Shown here in pieces: positions 49,879-60,181 of a DNA stretch of 62,000 bases. Location: the NCBI RefSeq assembly GCF_001949145.1, contig NW_019091372.1, positions 532,030 through 594,029 of the forward strand, read 5' to 3'. The translations under genes were made by a program, and so were the position numbers. The stretch's first letter is position 1, and the number at the start of each line of letters is the position of its first letter. The notes beneath the pieces are model-generated. The model did not search any database and was not told the DNA's origin. It saw only the letters and a list, made by a program, of their open reading frames with translations. This DNA comes from Acanthaster planci (taxonomy: Eukaryota; Echinodermata; Asteroidea; Valvatida; Acanthasteridae).

Positions 49879-50765
49879 ACATATTGAGACACTGTCAAAT
49901 AACTCAAGAGCCTATACGATAGGAATTAACCTCACATTAGGTGCTATTGTAAAAATGTTCTAGGCTGGTTTGCACTCCTGTAGAGCTTAGCAGAAACGAC
50001 ATGGTAAAAAGAAACTTGTCTGCAGTTAAGGTTAAACGGAGAGTGAATTTTACTCCAATTTCTCGAAGCTAACTGTGATTTGAGGCATTTTAGTATCATG
50101 TACAATGTGTGGAGTTGCTGTGCCTCACACGAGTCGACAGCAGCAGTGGTTGCATTTTCAGTACTGCAGCCTGAAGGCTCTTCAACCTCAACCTCACTTT
50201 CCAAAAAGCAAGGAAATTGTTTACAACCATTCAGAGAAAGTATGCATTTCTAAAGATACCGCACCTCACAGAATACTGCGTGAAACAAGGTTGAGATACA
50301 AAGGGAGGCACAGGATTGAAAGAAAACCATGTACAGAGGAGAAAAGAGATCAAGGAAAAGAGAACTGACCAAATCTAGATTAGTTCAGAACTGAGGGTGG
50401 ATATTGAATCTGTGAGGCCCTGAAACCTTGTGCATTAGTGCTGGGTTGTGAGAGCTTTAGCGACATCTTTGAGGTTTGTCACCTACAAAGCTCCAACACT
50501 ATGAAACAGTAATTGAATACAGAGTACCGAAGTGTGACGTCATTTGAACCAGGAAGTGTAGTGCAAACGAATGGATTACGCGCCCGTGTTGGTTCACGTG
50601 CTGGTTCTCGAGCTAATTCCTTTGACACACAGCTGTGCGTGACATATTCACTTCGGTACTCTATAAAGGCTGAGATAGGGTTGTACCATTCACAGAATAG
50701 GGAAAGGTAGACTGTTCTCTATCTGCGATGTGATAAGGCTTTGACTCTGGGCAGGGTTGTACCAT

Positions 50766-53700
50766 TCATGAGATGGGGATGGGTACGATATTCTCCATCC
50801 GTGTTTGGACCAGTCCGAGGTTCTTCTGCCATTCCACGAGATGTTCCCTCAACTGTTGCCACTGCTGCTTGCCAAAAGTGCGTAATGTCACGTAACTGGG
50901 GACGTCAAGAAACATCACATCAAAATTGCTGCGTTCAAACCTTTGTAAAACTATCCCAATCCGAGGTGAGATTTCACCGGTTCCCTTTCATAAGTAATGT
51001 CTATCATTTCAAATGGAAAATGGGTGGGCACCAGCAATCCTTGTCATAGACTGATTGACTGAGGGCCCCCCCCCCAAAAAATAATAACAATTGGTACACA
51101 GCACACAAATGACTCAAAATCTCTCAAACCAAATCTCTCAAATTTTTATCAGCCCAACAAAAGCAGCAAATCATATCTGTGAAACAAATGATAAAAATTG
51201 ACACAGAAAATGTCCCAAAATATTCTAAACAAGACGCGACTGGGAAACTCACCTGATCGTCACTTTCCTTTGCAGCTGGTCGATTCTTGCTCTTACCATT
51301 TTGGTTTTGACAACTATGGAGATGAATGGCATTGAGAAGTAACCTTCTTCAACAAGCATAACGATAGTACAACGTGTAAATATGCAGGTGTCTTGAACAC
51401 TTTGTTTAATACAATTTTTTTTCAGACATAAACTTTCTCTCCGATACTCCTTACCGTTAATGATAAATCCTTCTACTTCCTCGGATGTAATCTTGAGCTC
51501 ACTCTCGATTGTTGAGAACGGGATCTCTTTCTGCTCAATGGCCATGCTCACGAACGTCAAGACGCGCATTTTCTGCATGTTTTGGTCATGTGACAGACCT
51601 GACAGTGTAGAGGGAAGAAGTTCAAAGAAACATCACCGCAGGTGACAATTAGAAAACAAAGCCAGTAACATTTAAGTCAGGTTTTATTTTAGTTCGATCA
51701 ATATTTGCGTTCACATCTCCGTTGGCTTTGAGTCCAAAATCTGTGAACTCTTACCCAGTGTCTTGATGAAGTCTTGATTGTTTTTGAAGAACTCAATGTA
51801 GTCATCGAGCTTTCCCGACACAAAGATGTTCAACAGCTGAAAAGACAACGGTGACATTGAAGACTAAGATAAGGAACTTTCATGTTACAGGCGTACATAC
51901 AGTGGCAAGAAGAACAGACAGAACAAGGCTAGCTCCTTCAGGGGCAAGGAAAGTGGGATAGAGATGACCTGTTTTCCACTGACATTTTTATATCAAGCAT
52001 ACAAAGTTGTTGAGCATTGCTTTCTCCTATGAAGCTATATAGGACACGCTTTCTAGCCTTTTTCAAAATCTCTGTTTGTCTCCATCTTCAGTACGACTTT
52101 GAGTTTTCAGCTCAGGGTTGTGTTTTGCAAGAGGAACGCTGAACGGACTGTCAGTCACCCAGAGAGAGAGAACACCATGATCTTACTTAGTTCAAATGTC
52201 ACAGACTTAATTAAGTGGTTTTGATATTAAAAAAAATATATGTATATATATATGGAAAAACCAAAATTTAAAAAAAACCGTGGTTTGGGAAATGGACCAC
52301 TGTTTACCTCATGAATCAGCTCTCCTTCCAAGAACCTGACCGGCCTGAGGGTGAGCAGGTGATCAAAGAGGAAGGCCTTGGGGTCTGCCAGGGTATTGAC
52401 GATGCACCGCTGCGCCTCGTCACGGGCTTGCGAGGCGTTGTCCTCTGTGTAGGTTCCCAAGAGCTCCACCATGACTTTGTTGGACGCCTCACTGCACCAA
52501 AACGAAAAAATAAAGGCAACAGTGGGGTAGAAGTTGGTCACTTTTTGCAAGGACAGGATCGGTGATAACTAGCCATCTTCACGCTGAACTTGGGCATCTT
52601 TTACACAGCTAAAGACAAAGTACCTTGTGCAGTATAGCTTATAGCTATTCTACGTGCCGAGCAGGTCCACAATTTCAGCCCTTGAACAAGGAAAGTAATA
52701 AATGCAGGTGCCACACATGCAATTCACAATGTAGTTGTAAGAGATGGCAGATGTGGAACACAGAGCCCATCATAGTACAGATTTTGCAATATTACGACTG
52801 TGTGACTATGGAGGCTTTGCGTGGTAGCCATCTTGCAGGGCAGTTTTTGTTCCACAGAGAAGCCTCCTTTGTGCATTCCCTGTGGAACAGAAGAACTGGC
52901 CTGTAAGATGGCAGCCATGCAAACCCTCTGAACAGGTACACTGTGTAGGCTGATGCAGACCGCATGATGATGGACTTTTTGTTCCCATTCTGTGGAAAGT
53001 TCATCCAGTCCAGTATGCTTCTTATTGGCCCAATTTCATATGGCTTTTAAAACTGAAACTGTAGTACAGCACATTCATTTGCTGAGTAGAGGACCCAGTC
53101 AAAAGAAGTACATGTATGTAGAATGCATGATGTTTTGACTCTTAGCCTGTTCAAACTAAGCAGTTATATTCTGTATTAACAAACTCCTTTGGTTGGCAGG
53201 TCTGGTGAGAAGGCGACACACAATTCAGCCTTCCCTGAGCTGACAGGATTCAACAGTACCTCTTTTTACTTTCTTTGAGTGCTTCGTAGAGCAGTCTCAG
53301 AACAACGATCATCTGGTCCCTGTTCAACTCCCACTTCTTGGTCCATTTCTTGACCTAAAAATGCAAGAAATAACAAATCATAGGTCACCCCAAATTGTCC
53401 ATGTGCCAATAATGAGGCAGAGTTTTAGGGAAAGGTCCTTCTAGAGTTACTCTGAAATTTTGGCTGGCAGTTTGAAGAACTCTGTAGCCAGAAAAACCAC
53501 AAACGGAATGGGTGTTGTATTATGTTGTGGTCAAGATTTACGCCAATAACCCGATGTAAGAGTTAAGTGGTCTGTACACATTAGCAGGTAGACACCAACA
53601 GTATTTTGGGAGACATTTGGGACCAAAGTAAAACGTGTCACTGAATTAAAAGGAAATGGAGATTGGTAATCATCATCTTACGATTTCTAGCTCTGTCTCA

Positions 53701-56093
53701 ACGTTGCCTGTGCTCTTGCCTTGGGCGGCGACTTTCAGCATGCAACAGAAGATGTGATGGCACAAGACGTTCTCCACGCCCACCCCGTAGAATAAGTTAT
53801 TGAGACTGCGGAGGGGACCACAAGACAAAGTGACTTAGGGGCTGAATGCAATTGGGGCTAGAACGTCATTTGGAAAGCCACAGTAGCCTCTCTGTTACAG
53901 TTTGCTCAGAGAGTGTTCTCGCACTTGAAAACCTTAAGGACGGGAGGTTTCAAATGGCAAAATAAGCAGAAATGAAGGGCGAAGAAGCCTGAAAACAGAA
54001 AGTGTTGCAGTCAAATCCAGCAAAAGCACTTTCATGAGTCCAAGTACATGTATTTACAGCTTTCGTCCACGATAATCTTCATGATAATCACTGTCTTCAA
54101 CAGTGGCTGAGCTCTTATTTCATCCAATCTTCCAAATCTCAACAAAAAATCCTGGGAAAGTACAAAGGCCCCATTCCTGGCCAACTTACACCCGTAGCTT
54201 CAGCGGGGCATGTTCTTCCGTTCCCTCTGTCACTAAATGGTCGCTGAGCATCTTGGCCAGATTCTCCAGGTGATCCGGACGCTGGTAGATGAGGAGTGAC
54301 AGGATGCTGTTGAAGATGCCCTCAATTTCTGCAGGCACCAACGAGGAAACAAGCACTCAATGAGGCACAGGGTGTGTCCGAATACCTTGCCTGTGTCTCA
54401 AAATAGCACGGGTGCCTATGCAAGTCACTAGCTAGCGGTGACTGCCACTTCCCATGGACCTTTATCGTGATTCTGCCATGTTTATCTGGTTCCCTGTAGC
54501 CCCTTGGCAAGAGAAATATGACTGCAACTATTGATAAAAGGGAACACACTCCTGCTTTGCCTTCCAGCTTCAGTTTGGTTACATTGCATTTAATGGTAGG
54601 CAACTAGGGAAAGCAAGCTGGTTGCCCCATGATCGAAGTCTGTAGAAGTGTTTGTTACTCTTAGCTATAGGCAGTTGATTTGGACAAAGCCTAACATGAA
54701 TGACGTGGCTACAGCTGATAACAACACATGTGCCAATGAAAGCCACTTCCTAATGGCTGTAACTACTTCCCATAGAGGTGTGCACAACTCTCAGCCGTAG
54801 CTGGTTTTAGATGTTGACCAATGTGAAATCTGAATCTCTGTTGGTATCCACACACATTGGAGCCAACTCACTGCTTTTGTTTGTTTGCTTTTTGTGGGGG
54901 AGTGTCTTCTTACCTGCCGGGTCAGAGAGTTTCCAGATGACATTTGCCGCTTGGATAATCTTCTCCAGGTCATCATGGATGCCTTGTTCAGACGTCTCCT
55001 CGGATATTTCAGCACCTTGGGCTTTCAAGAATACCCTAAGCTCACTGGCCTGGAAGAGAAATAATCCAACTCCAAATTGTCAAGATTCAGTTGTCAAAAA
55101 AATAGTTTTTACCCCAAATATTTCCCTCAAAAGCCAAAAGCATTCCCTCTTTCCACAAAATTTATACTGCAGATCTTTGCAGGGAGTCACTTCAATCTAC
55201 TTAGGTGAGTCAAAAATGACTTCTCCATTCTATAATAGGAACACGGTTTGCAATTACACTTGAAATTCCACAATTAGGCAAAACAATAGACAAAAACATC
55301 ACCAATAAAATGAAACAGTTATGACAAATAATTAATATGACATTGATGCAAGGGTGGACAAAAGAGCAGCCCTTGAAAGCTATGCCCCCAAAAAGAGCGC
55401 CCCCAAAAAATCAAATAATTAAATTAAACAAATAATAAATAATTAAAATTAAACTAAGGAAAGAGTTCCATTTAAGGACGCCAGTAATTATTCCCTTCAG
55501 TGACCCATAAGTCTCCAGAAAGCAAAAACATGTCCAGAAAAGTTCACTTTAAGAAAGAAAAACCAACTGACAGACAGCCGAATTCTGTTTGGTTTAAGAA
55601 AATTCTTGGGGATATTACATTTGAAGCAAGATATGGGACGGACATACCCCCCCCCCCACCTTTGTGTTGGTCATTGTTTGATCCGAATCTCAGGAATTCT
55701 GTACAGACTCCTGGGGGGATGTGTTAGGCAACAATAGTCTAGAGTGTGTATGGGGATTGGACAGGTAAGGGGGGGTACCCCTCCGTCCCATATTTTGCCT
55801 GGTATAGCCGATAGGATATTAGGCCCTAATCGATAAAGATATCGAAAATTTAAGACGGTGAAAACTCAGGACGTGGGGGAACTTAACCTTCGCCAGTGTT
55901 TACCTAAGCCACGTCTTACCATCACGGCTGTCCAAGCTGCACTCATTTCGTGAAAAAAATGACATGACTTAAAAATGGACATTGTTTCATATGAACTCAT
56001 CGTGGTAATTTCTTAACATCAAATTCAGACGAAGACATGGTCAGTGCTTACCTGTTCTGATTCAGCAACATCAATGAAGGCCGGAAGGCTCAT
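50766..56093 (-). CDS. EIF3M: EIF3M, translation initiation factor eIF3 subunit M
   Basis: Ten exons (56093-56052, 55049-54914, 54328-54190, 53805-53682, 53354-53260, 52491-52308, 51836-51755, 51598-51455, 51313-51253, 50895-50766) join in frame to 378 residues; human eIF3m has 374. It is a PCI-domain subunit of the eIF3 octameric core that recruits the 43S complex to mRNA. Family blocks include [11 protein letters not shown] at the start, [57 protein letters not shown], the PCI/winged-helix [13 protein letters not shown] and [12 protein letters not shown], and the ending [10 protein letters not shown]. The first exon encodes only 14 residues and is followed by a 1-kb intron. The start codon is fixed by similarity and sits 408 bases from that of the opposing gene. 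Confidence 0.96.
52807..52930. repeat. Palindromic MITE family B, copy 2
   Basis: Starts TATGGAGGCTTTGCGTGG, then AGCCATCTTGCAGGGC, and ends GCCTGTAAGATGGC then AGCCATGCAAACCCTC. It is the same length (124 bases) and arrangement as 32567-32690, and lies in EIF3M intron 5. Confidence 0.75.
54371..54480. repeat. Palindromic MITE family A, diverged copy
   Basis: Contains ggtgtgtccgaataccttgcctgtgtctcaaaatagcac and gcctatgcaagtcac, aligning with the inverted half of the 40742-40880 copy. It lies in EIF3M intron 2. Confidence 0.45.
54704..54805. repeat. Palindromic MITE family A, second diverged copy in EIF3M intron 2
   Basis: Contains gtggctacagctgata, gccaatgaaagccacttcc, ttcccatagaggtgtgcac and cagccgtagctgg, the family-A layout of a snap-back core with GTGGCT/AGCC ends. 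Confidence 0.4.
55480..55565 (+). repeat. Dispersed repeat, copy 2 (GCCAGTAATTATTCC family)
   Basis: Same ordered words as 28790-28875 (gccagtaattattcc, agtgacc, agaaagcaaaaacatg, then aaaagt..a). It lies in EIF3M intron 1, beside an A/C-rich low-complexity stretch at 55386-55470. Confidence 0.6.
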
Positions 56094-56501
56094 TTTGGGC
56101 AGACAATCTTGCAGGAACTTGTACAGAGTTGGGAAACACGAGGGACTCCTTTTTATGTAGCGCCCTCTATTGACTAATAAATATACCGCCCTCTTTTCTT
56201 TACGCGTGCCGCGCTGCGCACATAAGCGTCACCCTGTCGAACGCATTGTGACATCACTGAGGCAGGAAAAAATACCTTTCTTGTTGACGCTTGAAAAAAA
56301 CTAATACAAAATAAATACAACGAAACAGGATATTATTGTCACTTAGTTGAAGAACAAGCAGGGATCAAGTTACACCGTATTATTCCTTCTTTCGTCAGTT
56401 CAATGAAGACAAACATCTGCAGTTAAATGTGTACATTATAAACAATGGTGTTGGAATTATTCATGCTATTCATGTACTTGGTGTGTTATGATTCATAAAT
56501 T
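56094..56501. promoter_or_regulatory. Probable bidirectional promoter, EIF3M and unidentified gene
   Basis: Only 408 bases separate the two divergent start codons. The EIF3M side is relatively GC-rich (gcgtgccgcgctgcgcac at 56204-56221) and carries AGCGCCCTCTATTGAC at 56159-56174, about 66 bases from the ATG. No TATA box is evident at a convincing place. Confidence 0.6.
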
Positions 56502-59256
56502 ATGTCAAATAACTTTGCGGATTATAACGTCGTTGCTGTTGGAGACAGTGCAGCTTGGCAGACGTTAGAGCGAGAAGTATCAAAGATCAGGAACTGCAAA
56601 CTTTTACGAGTGAGTATTCCATCTCTACCGATTGTCTCTATTCTTGCGTGAAAGGCTATTAGTATCTTATTCTCCAGTATTTATGATTCTTAAAACACAC
56701 AACTGCTTACAGCATTGGGAGGGTCTAACGACAGACGTGCACTGTTTATTCACACTCCATAAGTTAGAGCTACGCATAATATACCTTTAATAGGAATCTT
56801 GACAATCTTACTGTTAATATAATCTAATGGACGAGTTGTGGGATAAAAAAACAGTGATTCAAACTCCCTTAGTGGAGAAATTACTCTGGGAAACCCTACA
56901 ACTGAATTGTATTAAGCATAACATGCATAGAAAAGAGAATGTAATCGTCTGTCGGTATGCGGTAATTCACGGTAGACGGCAATTCCGCCTACGCGACGCC
57001 TTATATCTCGCATTTTCCTCTCACCACCATAACTCTCCACGCAGCGGAGTGATATTCTTAAGAACTAATTTTTGTAACAATTCACTGCCCCGTTCAACTG
57101 TACGAAATACATTTCCCAGAATTTAGTCTTCATCCGATCGGTTCTGTCTCCTTACTCGTGACATCATCACTTTCATAATCTCATTTTACCAGCGAGGTGG
57201 CTGTTTTCCTCTGTCCTTAACACATTTTTCAAGAAATTGTTGCTGTCATCTTGCAGGTACCCACCTTGTTAAATCCGTATGGCGTCACCGACAAATACCA
57301 CCTAAGGGCTATTTTTCTTCTCCCGGATGCAATCAAGATATACCAAGGGGTCTGTCGCGCATGGATACAACGCTTTAGGTGCGTACATGACTGATGGCGC
57401 TTTATAAATGTCAATTATTCTTCTTATTATGATGATAAATCGAATGAAGTACATTGGAAATAATACCAGTCCTTTTCAATTACATACTAGATTCAGAATA
57501 AAAAAAAACACAAGCACACGTACGGTCACAGTGCATTTAGTAACGCAAGGAAAGAACTAAAGGTAATTACACTTTGTGAGGTTAGATAAATTTCACTTAA
57601 CACGTGCAATAAAAATTGAGATTTTTTACCGCACCAGGTTTCACCCTTTCTTTTCCTTTCTCCTTACCGCGAAAAGATTTGGACCAAATGTAAACACGCC
57701 AATTATATGTATTGTTGAAGGTGCTGCTGAAAGGAAAAAAGGTAAGTTTCTCTGGAGAGTTTGTCAGAATTCATTAAATCCCGCCCTGCAAAAATCTTTA
57801 ATAAAAAAATAAACCTAAGGCTTGTTTAAAAAGTCGGCAATACTTTCACAACATTGTTTTTTTATTAAAAATCTACGCTGCTGCCACTGTTTACAATTTT
57901 CCAAAGTGTCTTTTCCTATATCGAGCTAACATAAGAATTAAATATTATTGAAGAAATCAGCAAATCAAACATTAATTTAACCTGTGCGTAGTTTTAAAGC
58001 CAGTCATTTTTCAGATTAAGTGGACGACTAAAAGCGACTTAGTATCTAATCGATAATTCATGAAGTGAATTCAGTGTTCCACTGAATTAGCACGCAAACG
58101 GAAGTTTTTCGAACTCAATGATTAATAACCAATCAAGGTGAATAGGATCAAATGGGAGTTATAACCTCTGCCGATTTCATCTTTTATCAGCTGAGGAATT
58201 GAATCAGATGCTACAGACGAATGCCATCAATTGGATTCTAACAACTCAGGAGCTATCCGCCTTGCTCCTTGTTTGCGTCATCCGGTACAGTCAGGCAGGT
58301 ATCCGGAGACGCTTGGATACATCGGCCAGGCAGATAGTCAACTACGCAATCCAGAGCGCAGCCCAACTACGCGGGGTGAGCGAAGCCGCGACCGGGAACA
58401 GAGACGAGGCACCCGCAGATCCGTTGGAATGGGCGGGTGAGTTTGGTGGTTTTCTCGCTAATCAATCATGTACAATACTCGTCCATGTTTTGTCGTGTCT
58501 GCCTTATTGTCCAAGACGTATCTATTACGATGACACCGACCATGAAAAGGATGACATGTGGTAAAGGTCTCATCACCTCTTTATTTCGCATCTTGTTTTT
58601 TGCTAAATTATACAATTAAAAAATTCCACTCTTCAAAAGGCCAGTCCATTTTCAAAATAATGGTTCATTTTAACCCGTACGTACGTTTTAAACGAATAAA
58701 TGGTATTACTTCATTTTTACACGCCAATGTAAAATAAATTATTGTTTATCAATCACTTTTTGTGAGAAGATGATCCAAAAAAGTCACCGAGGGACGAAGT
58801 TGTGATTCCACTTACGTCACAGTTACCAAAGACGTCACGGTCACAACAAAGGACCGCGCGTACAAAAAAACGTCTTCGCGACCCTTGCTCCAATCACAGC
58901 CCTAGCTGCGCGCAGACCCAGAGAGAGGCAAATGGTCATGAAACTGAAGATAAGTATGTTTCAGTAGACAATTATTATGGTCCTTACAGGAGAAATAAAA
59001 ATTGCATGATTTAAAGTGATCTTCGTTGCAAATTAATCTAATAAAATTAGACTTTGAAATATATTGAACCCCTTTTCTTTTGGTTTGTATAATGTGCCTT
59101 GCTCTCACCAGAAAAAAGCCAGCAACTTCACCGTCAACATCTAAACGTGTTAAACTCCAACACCAGGCAAATCAGCTCAACAAGAAACTTGACATGGCCA
59201 GGATCTACATCTCTAAAGTACAGAGCCTCCTGGACAGAGAGACTAGTCCGGACTAG
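56502..59256 (+). CDS. Unidentified 264-residue protein; possible ERCC4/XPF-like fold
   Basis: Six exons (56502-56609, 57257-57378, 57638-57741, 58191-58375, 58823-58953, 59112-59256) join in frame to 264 residues with consistent phases. I do not recognise the family with certainty. Residues 1-190 look like an alternating strand/helix domain: MSNNFADYNVVAVGDSAAW, RAIFLLPDAIKIYQG, FLLTAKRFGPN, PIICIVEGAAERKK, AINWILTTQELSALLLVCV. Residues 190-240 are basic and disordered (DPCSNHSPS, a KKPATSPSTSKR segment), and the end is a short coiled coil (LNKKLDMARIYISKVQSLLDRE). The strand-helix pattern, with IVEG followed by a helix and a T-x-EL strand-helix, reminds me of XPF/ERCC4-type folds such as the meiotic protein SPO16, but this is a guess. 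The fifth exon is the weakest; its start could also be 58832. Confidence 0.6.
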
Positions 59257-59923
59257 ACGAAAATAACTGCAGCATTGCTCGTACCAAAATCTTTAAAAAA
59301 AAAATTAAAAATTACTTTCAGATTACAGCTTGAAAATCGAAATGCTCTTGGGTTTGGGGGCATAATACTTACGCTGTAATTAATGGAATATTATATGTCT
59401 AAGTTTTGTATTCTTTGTGATTTAAGAATGTTTGTTAAAAATCTCTCTGAAAGAAATACAGACGTTTAGATCATAATCTGGTCGGTAATATTAAGCAAGT
59501 TAAGTTATTCAAGAGCCCATGCCAAAATTGAACCACGCCAGAGGTCATTGAAAAATAGTACTATACGCGCGCGCATGGTCTGTCCAATCACAGTTGTCGA
59601 ATGCCTACTAAAACACCTGCTTGGCCTTTCATGCTTCGTGTCTACTCTGCTCTGATGGTAAATATTATACTTTTCACATCATTAGCTTTCAATGGAAAAT
59701 GAACCGAGTTTCAACTTTGGTTGAACAGAGCTGGACCAAATTTTACTAATTTATTGTAAAAACTTTCTTTGGAATGAGAACAGAGTGGTAATTCAAAAGA
59801 CAAGTCATTACATGGACTTTCAGCTACCTGTTTCCGCTTCCATTGCCAATTTTTTGAACAGTACACTGTAAAATGAAATCCCTCGGCACTGGCAGTTTCG
59901 TGCAACTAACCCCAAGTTCCCAG
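59257..59923. other. 3' UTR region between the unidentified gene and the EEP-family gene
   Basis: Both flanking genes end here. TTTATT near 59749-59754 gives a minus-strand AATAAA for the EEP-family gene. It ends with GTTCCCAG (59916-59923), the left target duplication of the adjacent hAT MITE. No exon is seen. Confidence 0.5.
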
Positions 59924-60136
59924 CAGTGTTGTAGTTGAGACCATCACAGGACCAGACACAAGACCAGACACAAGACTAGTCACAAGACCTGTCACAAGCA
60001 ACAGTGTGAACAATGACAAAGGAATGCTTTTGTTGCAGTTCGTTTGAATAGCTTGTGGCTTGAATTCAGACTAGAGGTCTTGTGTTGGTCTTGTGTGGTC
60101 TTGTGAAGGTCTTAAGTGGTCTCGACTACAACACTG
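59924..60136. mobile_element. hAT-type MITE with perfect 8-base target duplication
   Basis: The element begins CAGTGTTGTAGTTGAGACC and ends GGTCTCGACTACAACACTG, and is flanked on both sides by GTTCCCAG (59916-59923 and 60137-60144). An 8-base duplication and CAG..CTG ends are hAT hallmarks. The interior is four to five direct copies of an (ACC)AGACACAAG-type word on the left mirrored by CTTGTGTGGT on the right. It is 213 bases, non-coding, and 46 bases past the stop codon of the EEP-family gene. Confidence 0.92.
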
Positions 60137-60181
60137 GTTCCCAGGAAATAAGCAGAGCTTAGCATGGTTCTCCTGCAACCA

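Larger units (their letters stand above)
49185..50765. other. Convergent 3' UTR region between PIFO and EIF3M
   Basis: It contains both 3' UTRs and poly(A) signals. Open frames at 49944-50368 on both strands have no recognisable domain. A family-A-like word (tagccatagctctatggaagcc) is at 49353-49374. Confidence 0.5.

Noticed and set aside
58376-58436. Longer version of exon 4 of the unidentified gene, ending at 58436
   Set aside because: That donor leaves one extra base and breaks the frame with the next exon; the GGG|GTGAGC donor at 58375 keeps it.
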